Source of the DNA: Verrucomicrobiaceae bacterium UBA7681
GTDB taxonomy: Bacteria > Verrucomicrobiota > Verrucomicrobiia > Verrucomicrobiales > Verrucomicrobiaceae
Direction of reading: 5' to 3'
Length of the DNA: 59,825 nucleotides
Assembly (NCBI GenBank): GCA_002482965.1
Contig: DLGZ01000011.1
Location: 1 to 59,825, forward strand
Part shown: in pieces, positions 8,339-15,412 of the stretch
How positions within the stretch are numbered: position 1 is the stretch's first letter
Layout: each line of letters opens with the position of its first letter
Translations under genes and position numbers: made by a program
The notes under the pieces: model-generated
The model's database searches: none
Seen by the model: the letters and a program-made list of their open reading frames with translations, nothing else
Told to the model about the DNA's origin: nothing

Positions 8339-8421
8339 CGAAAGCGGTAGCTGCCCTCCTACGTCGCTGCGCAACCGCAGTCCATATGGGGCGTTCTTGG
8401 CTCGATTTGGAGGGAAGTTTG
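8339..8421 (+). repeat. R2 intergenic repeat, copy a
   Basis: A ~83-bp block that aligns nearly without gaps to 19879-19961. Shared core segments are GAAAGCGGTAGCTGC, TCGCTGCGCAACCGCAG and GCTCGATTTGGA. GCGGT and ACCGC can pair, with TGCGC-like flanks, making a hairpin. It sits just past the stop of a minus-strand gene (8424), as the second copy does at 19992. Confidence 0.75.
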
Positions 8422-8423
8422 CC

Positions 8424-8897
8424 TTATGGCTTTGCGGCGCGGCGTACCTCGATCTTGGTGACTTGGCGCACCCAGCGAGCGTGGCGTTTTTCTTTGGGCA
8501 GGATGATGCGCAGGGGACCGGTGGCGGCATCGAGGGGCTTGCCGTTTTTTTGGTCTGCGAGGATCACGGGGCCTTCGTTGGTGAGGGGGTCGAGCTCGGG
8601 CAAGGCGTAGACGGCCTGATAGCCGTCTGAGGCGATGACGACGATGTAGAGGGAGAGTGAGGGGCCGCGGAGTTGCTCGCCCATGGGGACGCCGGCGGTT
8701 TTGAGGATCTGGTATAATGGCACGCCGGTGAACTGGGCTTTTTCGCCGGAGTGCTCCACGGCATCGACGGTTTGATGAGGGAGGAGTTCGAGATCGGCGA
8801 GGGAGAGCTTGAGGGGCTTTTCGACCTCGCCGGAGACCTCCAGGGTCTGGGCGGTGAGATGGGTGGCGAGGACGCAGAGGAGGAGCAGCAGACGCAT
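8424..8897 (-). CDS. SUOX/YedY-fold protein lacking the molybdenum-ligand cysteine
   Basis: A 157-aa exported protein (signal MRLLLLLCVLATHLTAQ) matching the molybdopterin-dependent oxidoreductase domain (Oxidored_molyb): VSGEVEKPLKLSLADLELLP, then YQAVYALPELDP and RIILPKEKRHARWVRQVTKIEV at the end. In true enzymes a cysteine after the first block binds molybdenum; the mature protein here has no cysteine, so classical catalysis is unlikely. It ends the operon begun by the TonB receptor, 12 bp downstream of it. It may bind a cofactor or oxyanion for the receptor. Family fold is well supported; role is inference. Confidence 0.8.
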   Translation of the reverse strand: MRLLLLLCVLATHLTAQTLEVSGEVEKPLKLSLADLELLPHQTVDAVEHSGEKAQFTGVPLYQILKTAGVPMGEQLRGPSLSLYIVVIASDGYQAVYALPELDPLTNEGPVILADQKNGKPLDAATGPLRIILPKEKRHARWVRQVTKIEVRRAAKP

Positions 8898-8909
8898 GGC
8901 GGTGTGGGC

Positions 8910-10874
8910 TTAGAATTTGATCTGCACGTTGGCAAACAGGGTGCGGCCGGCCAGGTAGTAACCTTCGGTGATGGCGTAATTGCGGTCGCAGAGGTTGTTG
9001 GCTCCGAAGCTCAGCGTGGTCTGGCCGGGGAGGCGGATGGCGATCTTGAGATTGAGCAGAGCATAAGCACCGACGCCCTGACCGGTGGTGAGCGACCAGC
9101 GGGCGCTGTTGTATTCGGCGCTGGGAATGATGCTGAGCCAGTCGACGGGACGGATGTCGGCCCAGCTGAAGAGGGCGTGACGGGGAGTGTCGATGAGCTT
9201 CACGTTTGGCTGGCTGATGTTTTTGCGATCGAGGTAGGTGTAGTTGGTGCCGAATTCGATGGCGCTGTGAGGCTTGTAGGTGAAGCCGAGCTCGGTGCCG
9301 AGGTTGCGGGATTTGCCGACGTTTTGAAGCTGGAACACGCCGGGTGCGATGTTGTCCACGCGCTGGATGGTGTTATCGACGGTGGTGGCGAAGAGGCTGG
9401 CGTGGATGGAGAGTTTTTTGGTGAGATCGCCGTCGTAGCCGATGTCGTAATGGATGGCGTGCTCTGGCTGGAGGTCGGGATTGGGGATGGCGGCGCCGAG
9501 ACGATAGGAGTAGCGGTCTTTGATGGTGGGGAAACGGCTCTTGCGGGCGATGGTGGCGTGGAAGGTGCCATGATCTGGTAGCTTGTAGAAGAAGCCGATC
9601 TGAGGATTGAGAGCCGAGAAGGTTTTGCCGCCGAGAGGTTTGCCGGTGTTGGTGTCCACGGCTTTGATCACGCTGCGGCGGTCATAACTGGTGCCGACGG
9701 TGGTGCTGAAGCGGCTGGTGAACTGATGGGTGTCTTCGAGGCCGAAGGAATAGGTGGTGTCTTCGAAGGTGTAGTAGGGCGCTCCGGCGTTGTGCTCTTT
9801 GTGGCGGTCAAACTTGCCGTGGACCGCGGCCTTGAGGGTGTTCTTTTCGGAGAGCTTCGTACCGAACTCGAGGCTGCCGCCGAGGGTGTAGTCATCGTAG
9901 TAACTTTGAAATCCGGCGGGAGGGTTCTGGGTGTTGTAATTGGCGTTGTTGTAGGCAAAGAGGGTGTTGATGAACTGGTCGAAGTAGAGGCGCTCTTTGA
10001 TGTAGGAGTTCTTGGTGATCTGGGTGTGGCCGATGAAATAGATCGTCTGCTTGTTCCACTCGGGCCACTGCCAGAAGCGGCGTGGCTGCTGGGCGGGGGG
10101 CAGTGTGCCGGCGTAGACGGGATTGCCTTTTTCGCCGTGCTGATAGATGTGGCCGAGGGCGTACTCGTCGGTTTTGTTTGGCATGTAACCGAGCTTGGCG
10201 CTGATGCGCCAGTCCTGACGGTAGGCGTTGTCGCGCAGGCTGCCGTTTTCGCTGGGAGTGGGTACGAAGTCTTTGGACATGGGGTAGCTGTCCTGGCTGA
10301 GGAAGGAGCCGCCGAGCTGCAGGTACCAGTGCTCGTTGCGGAAGCCGAGGTTCAGGTTTGACTGGTAGCCGCCTTGCTGCATCCAGCCGGCGAGGAGATC
10401 GCCTTCGAAAGGCTTCTCCGGTTTGCGGGTGACGACGTTGATGGCTCCGCCGAGGGTGTTGGCACCGTAGGTGGCGGAACTGAAGCCTTTGGAGACACTG
10501 ATGCCTGCGACGTCTGCGGTGGTGAAGCGCGACAGATCGACGTAGCCGTCATAGGGGACGTAAACCGGAATGCCGTCGATGAAGACGGGGGTCTGGCGGA
10601 GGTCGAAGCCGCGCACGTAGACACCGGATTCGTTGCGGGGGCCGTTGCTGCTGGTGACGACGCCGGGGGCGAGGCGGAGGGCGTCCGAGAGATCGTTGCG
10701 CTCGAATTTGCGGATGCTGGCTGGACTGATGCGGCTGGCTATGGTGTCTGCGCCTGTTTCCGCATCCGCCGTGATGACGACTTCGCCGAGTTCGAAAGTC
10801 TTGGGTTCTGCGGCATGGGGTGTTGAAACCAAGAGTGCAGGCAGAATGGATGCGAGTAGGGCGCGTGAGGACAT
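8910..10874 (-). CDS. TonB-dependent outer-membrane receptor
   Basis: A 654-aa protein with signal peptide, a plug domain (about residues 30-150: FELGEVVITAD as a TonB-box-like stretch, DALRLAPGVVT, YVRGFDLRQTPVFIDGIPV, GANTLGGAINVVTRKP) and a 22-strand beta barrel ending in FANVQIKF with the C-terminal aromatic. It takes up a scarce substrate across the outer membrane using the TonB-ExbBD system encoded elsewhere. Substrate is not evident from sequence; the downstream oxidoreductase-fold protein and the nearby XRE/PBP-like regulator suggest an oxyanion such as molybdate or tungstate, but iron chelates remain possible. It is first in its operon. Confidence 0.92.
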   Translation of the reverse strand: MSSRALLASILPALLVSTPHAAEPKTFELGEVVITADAETGADTIASRISPASIRKFERNDLSDALRLAPGVVTSSNGPRNESGVYVRGFDLRQTPVFIDGIPVYVPYDGYVDLSRFTTADVAGISVSKGFSSATYGANTLGGAINVVTRKPEKPFEGDLLAGWMQQGGYQSNLNLGFRNEHWYLQLGGSFLSQDSYPMSKDFVPTPSENGSLRDNAYRQDWRISAKLGYMPNKTDEYALGHIYQHGEKGNPVYAGTLPPAQQPRRFWQWPEWNKQTIYFIGHTQITKNSYIKERLYFDQFINTLFAYNNANYNTQNPPAGFQSYYDDYTLGGSLEFGTKLSEKNTLKAAVHGKFDRHKEHNAGAPYYTFEDTTYSFGLEDTHQFTSRFSTTVGTSYDRRSVIKAVDTNTGKPLGGKTFSALNPQIGFFYKLPDHGTFHATIARKSRFPTIKDRYSYRLGAAIPNPDLQPEHAIHYDIGYDGDLTKKLSIHASLFATTVDNTIQRVDNIAPGVFQLQNVGKSRNLGTELGFTYKPHSAIEFGTNYTYLDRKNISQPNVKLIDTPRHALFSWADIRPVDWLSIIPSAEYNSARWSLTTGQGVGAYALLNLKIAIRLPGQTTLSFGANNLCDRNYAITEGYYLAGRTLFANVQIKF

Positions 10875-10904
10875 GACGAAATGAGCGTGTGTTTGCTATG
10901 ACGG

Positions 10905-10941
10905 TATGATGTCATAAATAAGACACGATCATGTCACAAGC
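10905..10941. promoter_or_regulatory. Candidate operator upstream of TonB receptor
   Basis: Contains a perfect inverted repeat TATGA-TG-TCATA (10905-10916) and the block ATCATGTCACAAGC (10928-10941). The second block matches 13 of 14 bases of ATCATGTCACGAGC at the start of the XRE regulator gene (12043-12056). The shared sequence near the starts of two functionally linked genes suggests a common regulator-binding site. Confidence 0.45.
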
Positions 10942-10970
10942 TAAAAAAGCAGGGGGGGCTTGGGAACCAT

Positions 10971-11200
10971 TCAGGGTTCCGATGAAAACGATTCATCTCT
11001 TGGAACTGGGCCGCCGAAGGAGCGGAGGGAAGCGCCTGTACTGGGAAGGATAGCGAGATGAAGGAGCGAAAGGACCTGTTCCCGCGCCGATTCAGGGCGC
11101 TTCCTGAAGCAACGTGCGCGGTGGGTTGTGTGACCCAGGGCTTGTCGCTGCGCTCCGGCGCCCTGGGCTGACTCCGTGGGTCCTTCAGACCCCATGCATT
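10971..11200 (+). repeat. R3 intergenic repeat-like block
   Basis: The 10875-11254 gene-free stretch holds this block. It has a CCCAGGGC/GCCCTGGG stem with a G+C-rich loop (about 11132-11169) and a second GGGTCcttcaGACCC-type hairpin (about 11180), which is the same layout as the end of repeat R1 but with different flanking sequence. A long frame across it on the minus strand ends RDESFSSEP and looks spurious. I see only one copy in the window, so calling it a repeat family rests on its likeness to R1. Confidence 0.4.
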
Positions 11201-11254
11201 TCGATACTACAGTGCGACACTATGGGGAGGATCAGTGGCATTCTGGATGGTGGG

Positions 11255-11935
11255 CTAGACTAGATAGTCGAGGACATCGGCCATCAGAGTGTTGATGTGA
11301 GCGTAGGCCGCCGGGGGTGCGGCGAGGAGGGTGGTCTCTGATTGCACGAAGGTGTCTGGAACCAGTTCAGCGCGGCAATGGGTGATGATGGAGGCGGCGC
11401 TGGCGGGGGTGGTTTCGAGATGAAACTGGAGGCCAATGACGTTGGTGCCGATTTGGAAGGCCTGGTGCTCGCAGGCGGCGCTGCGGGCGAGATGGACGGC
11501 GCCTGGGGGGAGATCGAAGGTCTCGCCGTGCCAGTGAAAGACGGGGGTGGTTTTGGGGAAGGTGAATGCGTTGCCGGGATGCGGCACTGCTTCGATGTCG
11601 AACCAGCCGATCTCGCGCTGCGTGCCGGCGTAGACGCGTGAGCCGAGCGCGCTGGCGATGAGCTGTGCGCCGAGGCAGATGCCGAGAACGGGGACGCCTT
11701 GCTGAATGGCCTCGCGGATGAACTGCTTTTCGGGCGCCAGCCAGGGCAGCGTGGCTTCGTCATTCACACTCATGGGGCCGCCCATGGCGATGACGAGGTC
11801 CAGGCTGCTGACGTCGGGCAGGGTCCATGACTCAAAGAAACGAGTGGTGGTGATGCGCGCGGAGCGCGTGAGCAGCCAGGGCTCGATGCTGCCGATGCCT
11901 TCAAAGGGGACGTGCTGAAGTATGTGGACGTTCAT
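11255..11935 (-). CDS. Class I glutamine amidotransferase-like protein
   Basis: A 226-aa single-domain protein of the GMP synthase-type class I amidotransferase family. The nucleophile is C87 in GICLGAQL, and the catalytic His-Glu pair lies in LQFHLETT; both are intact. Members hydrolyse glutamine or gamma-glutamyl compounds and stand-alone forms often act on gamma-glutamyl amides. I chose the ATG at 11935 because the upstream extension has no family similarity. It lies between the TonB receptor and the XRE regulator but on its own; a link to that module is not shown. Substrate unknown. Confidence 0.85.
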   Translation of the reverse strand: MNVHILQHVPFEGIGSIEPWLLTRSARITTTRFFESWTLPDVSSLDLVIAMGGPMSVNDEATLPWLAPEKQFIREAIQQGVPVLGICLGAQLIASALGSRVYAGTQREIGWFDIEAVPHPGNAFTFPKTTPVFHWHGETFDLPPGAVHLARSAACEHQAFQIGTNVIGLQFHLETTPASAASIITHCRAELVPDTFVQSETTLLAAPPAAYAHINTLMADVLDYLV

Positions 11936-12007
11936 GAGGGTGCGGCAGCTTTTTAAACGAGGTGCGGGCGGCTGCAAAACGGAGAGTGAAGGCGGGGCGG
12001 CTGTGGA

Positions 12008-12056
12008 TTGACTCTGCGGCGGAATAGCAACATCATGACAGCATCATGTCACGAGC
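12008..12056 (+). promoter_or_regulatory. Candidate promoter and autoregulatory site of XRE regulator
   Basis: TTGACT (12008-12013), a 17-bp gap and CATCAT (12031-12036) make a plausible promoter whose start would fall almost at the ATG (12046), giving a near-leaderless message. An inverted repeat TGACA-6 nt-TGTCA (12036-12051) and the block shared with the TonB upstream region overlap it. Consistent with autoregulation; inferred only. Confidence 0.4.
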
Positions 12057-13107
12057 GAGATCACAGCAGCACCCGGTGGCGGCGCGGCGCAAGGCGCGGG
12101 GTTGGTCGCAGGATGAGCTGTCGGTGAAGGCTGGTGTGCCACGGAGTTCGGTGAGTGCGATCGAGGCGGGGCGGCTGACGCCGTCCGTGACGGCGGCGCT
12201 GGCGGTGGCGGTGGCGCTGGAGTGCAGCGTGGAGGAGTTGTTTGGTGCGGGGAAAGAAAAGGCGGCGCAAGAGGTGGCCTGGGCCTGGGGGGCGCCGTCT
12301 GGAGCAGGGCGCTACTGGGAGGCGGAGGTGGGGGGGCGAAAGTGGCTGTTTCCGGTGGAGACGCTGGCGGGAAGCTCGCTGGTGCATGACGGGATCTGCC
12401 GTGATGAAATGATGATGGAGAGCGGCGGGTGGGATGCCAGCAAGACACTGGTGCTGGCGGGCTGTGATCCGGCGGCGGGACTGCTGGCGGCGGAGTATGC
12501 AGCGGCGTCGGATTTTCGACTGCTGGCCTTTACGCGCGGCGGCGGTGCTGCGCTGGAACTTTTGCAACAAGGTGTGGTGCATGTGGCGGCGCTGCACCGC
12601 TCCACGGAGGAGCGGCCGGACCGCAATGCGGAGACGGTGAGGGAGAAGCTGGGTGGTGGCTATCGGCTGCTGCGCAGCGCGGAATGGGAGGAGGGCATTG
12701 CACTGCCTGCGGCGGACCATACGCGCAGCGTGAAGGCTTGTGCCAAACAGGTGAGACAGTGGGCGATGCGTGAGGCGGGATCTGCCGCGCGTGAATGCCT
12801 GGATGATCTGCTGGGGAAAGCGCAGGCGCCGAAGAGAGTGATGCTGAGCCACCAGGCGGTGGTGGAGGCCGTGCGCGGGGGCTGGGCGGAGGCGGGGGTG
12901 TGCGTGCGGCTGTGCGCGGAGGATGCGGGGCTGCGCTTTCTACCGGTGCGCAAGGAGTCGCTGGATCTGTGCTTTGCGGCTGAGATGGAACGTGATCCGC
13001 GGGTGCAGGCGCTGATCCGCCTGCTGCGGAGCCGGGAGCACCGGCGGCTGATTGACGAACTGCCGGGGTATGACGCGAGTCATACTGGGGAGATGGTCGC
13101 GGTGTGA
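12046..13107 (+). CDS. XRE-type regulator with periplasmic-binding-like (PBP_like) domain
   Basis: A 353-aa protein with an N-terminal XRE/Cro helix-turn-helix (about residues 9-62: ARRKARGWSQDELSVKAGVPRSSVSAIEAG) and a C-terminal substrate-binding domain of the PBP_like type (about 100-330: LAGCDPAAGLL, GVVHVAALHR, DLCFAAEMERDPRVQALIRLLRS). Such fusions are one-component regulators, and the domain is best known from molybdate/molybdopterin-linked proteins. It lacks membrane segments and acts in the cytoplasm. Its start region shares a 14-bp block with the TonB receptor promoter, which hints that it controls that operon and itself. The ligand is not proven. Confidence 0.82.
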   Translation: MSRARSQQHPVAARRKARGWSQDELSVKAGVPRSSVSAIEAGRLTPSVTAALAVAVALECSVEELFGAGKEKAAQEVAWAWGAPSGAGRYWEAEVGGRKWLFPVETLAGSSLVHDGICRDEMMMESGGWDASKTLVLAGCDPAAGLLAAEYAAASDFRLLAFTRGGGAALELLQQGVVHVAALHRSTEERPDRNAETVREKLGGGYRLLRSAEWEEGIALPAADHTRSVKACAKQVRQWAMREAGSAARECLDDLLGKAQAPKRVMLSHQAVVEAVRGGWAEAGVCVRLCAEDAGLRFLPVRKESLDLCFAAEMERDPRVQALIRLLRSREHRRLIDELPGYDASHTGEMVAV

Positions 13108-13122
13108 CCGGCCTTGCTGAGC

Positions 13123-14040
13123 TTAGGGAGCCGCTGCCGTTGGCTTCATGGAGACGAGGCGGGTGGTGACCTGCTGGTGGACGGGCATGGGTTTGCCCTG
13201 TACTTTGAGCTGAATCGCGGCGGAGAAGACGGCCATGGAGATGGTTTTGCGTTCCAGATCAAAGAAGACATGGCCGTTGACCTTGGAATTGTCGCCGAAG
13301 GTGACGGAGCGTTCGGTGTCGAGTTCGCGGCCGGTGCTGTCTTTGTCGGGCTTGGATTTCATGGTGCCTTCGAAGGCGATCTGGGCCTGGCGACGGCCTT
13401 CGCGGTCCACGATGCCGTCGAATTTGGCATTCAGCTTCACTTGAACGGTGCCGGCCTGGGGGAAGGGGACGAGTTCGTCTGAGATCCACTTGTCACCCGG
13501 GCTGACGGGGATTTTGGGCAGGCCCATTTCCAGCGAGCGACGATAGAGGGTGGCGAGCTGACGCGCGGTGGAGATGGAGGTCAGGTCGGGTTCGACATCA
13601 CCGGTGACCATGGAGCCAGTGTCTTTGGCATCGACGAAATCGCCCTTGGCATCATAGACGAGGGTGAAGCTTTTGCCGGCGGTGCTGCCGAGGGTCTGCT
13701 GAAGCTGGGGGCTGGAGGAGCCGGGGTTCCGCGAATCAAAGGCGTAGCTTTTGCCTTCGAAGGTCATTTCACCAAGGAGGGAAGCGATCAGGACTTTGGC
13801 TTCGGTTTGACCTGCGGGCGTCTTGGTGACGGTGATGGAAGTGGTCTGATGGAGGCGCAGCTTCTGGTCGGTGGTCTTGCCGAGGGCGGTGAGGAAATTC
13901 GTCGTGTCGGTGTCAGATTCCTGGAGGTAAGTGACGCCGGGCTCCCAGTACAGCTTCAGTTCCACCGGGGAATCCTGGGCGGGACAGGCGAGGGTGAGGC
14001 AGAGAAGGGAGGAGGCCAGAAGCGTGGCGGTGCGAAGCAT
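13123..14040 (-). CDS. Secreted protein of unknown function (DUF6263-like)
   Basis: A 305-aa protein with a signal peptide (MLRTATLLASSLLCLTLACPAQ). The rest is beta-rich, with a pattern of TTSITVTKTPAGQTEAKVLI, SFTLVYDAKGDFVDA and MKSKPDKDSTGRELDTERSV that recalls DUF6263-type proteins from Planctomycetes and Bacteroidetes; that likeness is from memory and uncertain. No catalytic motif is visible. The cysteine near the signal cleavage site could make it a lipoprotein (LTLAC). I used the ATG at 14040, since the longer frame reaches into the glnB promoter region and lacks a signal. Neighbours give no functional hint. Confidence 0.7.
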   Translation of the reverse strand: MLRTATLLASSLLCLTLACPAQDSPVELKLYWEPGVTYLQESDTDTTNFLTALGKTTDQKLRLHQTTSITVTKTPAGQTEAKVLIASLLGEMTFEGKSYAFDSRNPGSSSPQLQQTLGSTAGKSFTLVYDAKGDFVDAKDTGSMVTGDVEPDLTSISTARQLATLYRRSLEMGLPKIPVSPGDKWISDELVPFPQAGTVQVKLNAKFDGIVDREGRRQAQIAFEGTMKSKPDKDSTGRELDTERSVTFGDNSKVNGHVFFDLERKTISMAVFSAAIQLKVQGKPMPVHQQVTTRLVSMKPTAAAP

Positions 14041-14132
14041 GGCCCGAGGTAAGCGAAAGCCTGAGGGTTTGCAATACGGCTCTCCAGTAAGGGGTGAGGT
14101 TTTTGAGGTGAGTTGGAAATCGGTCGAGAAGT

Positions 14133-14148
14133 TGGCACGCTTCCGGCT
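14133..14148 (+). promoter_or_regulatory. Sigma54-type promoter for glnB
   Basis: TGGCAC, 5 nt, then CGGC places GG at -24 and GC at -12 with the exact spacing of sigma54 promoters (only the TT before GC is missing). It lies about 97 bp upstream of the glnB ATG. PII genes are classic sigma54/NtrC targets, so the position makes biological sense. Confidence 0.5.
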
Positions 14149-14244
14149 TAAGCTTGTATTCGCAAAAGATTGGGCCAGGAAAATCATCTTCCGCCGGTTC
14201 TGATCGTTGCAATTCGTGAACCACACTACTAATTGCCGTTAACC

Positions 14245-14592
14245 ATGAAAAAAGTCGAAGCGATCATCAAGCCGTTCAAACTGGAGGATGTCAAAGAAGC
14301 CCTTTCCGAAGTCGGAGTCGAAGGGATGACTGTTGTGGAGGTCAAGGGATTTGGCCGCCAAAAGGGTCATACCGAGATCTACCGTGGCAGTGAATACACC
14401 GTCGATTTCCTCCCGAAGGTGAAGATTGAGGTCGTCGTTGACGACAGCCGTGCTGACGCAGTGGTCGATGCCATCGTCAAGGCGGCAAACACTGGCAAAA
14501 TTGGCGACGGCAAGGTCTTCGTCAGCGCTGTGCTCGATGCGATTCGCATCCGCACCGGCGAGCGTGGTGCTGATGCTGTTTCCAGCAGCTAG
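14245..14592 (+). CDS. glnB: Nitrogen regulatory protein PII
   Basis: A 115-aa protein, near the family's usual 112 aa. It carries the PII signature MKKVEAIIKPFKLEDVKEAL, the T-loop with the modifiable Y51 (TEIYRGSEYTVDFLPK), the ADAVVDAIVKAA block and the C-terminal GDGKVFVSAVLDAIRIRTGERG. PII trimers bind ATP/ADP and 2-oxoglutarate and report nitrogen status to targets such as glutamine synthetase regulators and ammonium channels. Usually it sits next to amtB or glnA; here it stands alone upstream of phosphate uptake genes. I chose the ATG at 14245 over an in-frame TTG at 14233. A sigma54-like promoter and a terminator bracket it as a single-gene unit. GlnB versus GlnK cannot be settled. 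Confidence 0.95.
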   Translation: MKKVEAIIKPFKLEDVKEALSEVGVEGMTVVEVKGFGRQKGHTEIYRGSEYTVDFLPKVKIEVVVDDSRADAVVDAIVKAANTGKIGDGKVFVSAVLDAIRIRTGERGADAVSSS

Positions 14593-14617
14593 TTTTCCGC
14601 CTACAAATCTACAAACG

Positions 14618-14651
14618 AACCCATCTACGGTCTGCCGCAGGTGGGTTTTTT
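14618..14651 (+). terminator. Rho-independent terminator after glnB
   Basis: AACCCATCT pairs with AGGTGGGTT across a short loop and is followed by six T. It lies 26 bp after the glnB stop and separates it from the phosphate genes. Confidence 0.7.
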
Positions 14652-14709
14652 GTGGTCATGGGATGGGGTGAATGGGGCTTTTTCGTCACATTGGCGTGGT
14701 CTGGTTGCC

Positions 14710-14761
14710 TTGACAGCCCCCCTGCTGCTCGCTCTAACTGGCTAACCCGTCCATGGACGGG
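14710..14761 (+). promoter_or_regulatory. Promoter and palindrome upstream of DUF47-PiT operon
   Basis: TTGACA (14710-14715), 17 bp, and TCTAAC (14733-14738) form a good sigma70-type promoter. The predicted start falls next to a perfect 16-bp palindrome CCCGTCCATGGACGGG (14746-14761), only 8 bp before the ATG. It may be an operator or an mRNA hairpin that hides the ribosome site. Confidence 0.5.
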
Positions 14762-14769
14762 CTCCCCCC

Positions 14770-15399
14770 ATGATTTCATTTCAAAAAATCTTCGGCAAAT
14801 CAGATGTGTTTTATGATCTGCTCGAATCTAGCGCGAGCCACGCCAGGCAGAGCGTCCAGACATTGCACAAACTGCTTTCAGATGCCGCCGCGCCGCAGAA
14901 CCTCGACGCCTTCACCGCTCTGCGCCGTGAGGACAAGAAGATCACCCAGCAGATCGACGAAGCCTTGTGCAAAACCTTTGTCACGGAGCTGGAGCGTGAG
15001 GACATCGAGGCGCTGGCCAATGCGCTGTACAAGATTCCCAAGACGGTCGAAAAGATCGCTGAGCGCCTGCTGATTTGCAGCGAACGACTGGCCGGCGCGG
15101 ATTTTTCCCGCCAGATCAAACTGATGGACTCGGCCGCCGAGGTCGTCTTCACCATGGTGGTGGAGCTGCGCAAAAAGATGCATCTGGAGCGGGTGAAGGA
15201 TTTGAATGACAAGATTCAGCAGGTCGAAGGAGAGGCGGACAAGCTCGTGGTCGAATGCCTGCGGGCGCTCTACACCACCGAGAAGGACGCGGTGATGGTC
15301 GTCATTCTCAAAGATCTCTATGACCTGATGGAAAAGGTCGTGGACCGCTGCCGCGATGCGGGCAACGTCGTTGCCCACATTGTTTTGAAGAACTCCTGA
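14770..15399 (+). CDS. DUF47 (PhoU-like) phosphate transport regulator
   Basis: A 209-aa all-helical cytoplasmic protein of the DUF47 family, distant from PhoU. The typical blocks are present: LLESSASHARQSVQTLHKLL, REDKKITQQIDEALCKTFVTELEREDIEAL and YDLMEKVVDRCRDAGNVV near the end. DUF47 proteins are encoded next to PiT transporters and are thought to gate them and bind metal through acidic residues. Here the PiT gene starts 13 bp downstream, so the pair forms an operon. A palindrome just before the start codon suggests control of translation or transcription. Confidence 0.93.
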   Translation: MISFQKIFGKSDVFYDLLESSASHARQSVQTLHKLLSDAAAPQNLDAFTALRREDKKITQQIDEALCKTFVTELEREDIEALANALYKIPKTVEKIAERLLICSERLAGADFSRQIKLMDSAAEVVFTMVVELRKKMHLERVKDLNDKIQQVEGEADKLVVECLRALYTTEKDAVMVVILKDLYDLMEKVVDRCRDAGNVVAHIVLKNS

Positions 15400-15412
15400 C
15401 CGACCGCCGCGT

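Noticed and set aside
10971..11195. Minus-strand frame ending RDESFSSEP
   Set aside because: It spans the R3 hairpin block and has no protein-like composition.
11255..11977. Longer start for the amidotransferase
   Set aside because: The added 14 residues have no family match; the ATG at 11935 begins the conserved NVHILQH stretch.
14233..14244. TTG start for glnB
   Set aside because: The ATG at 14245 gives the exact PII N-terminus MKKVEAI.
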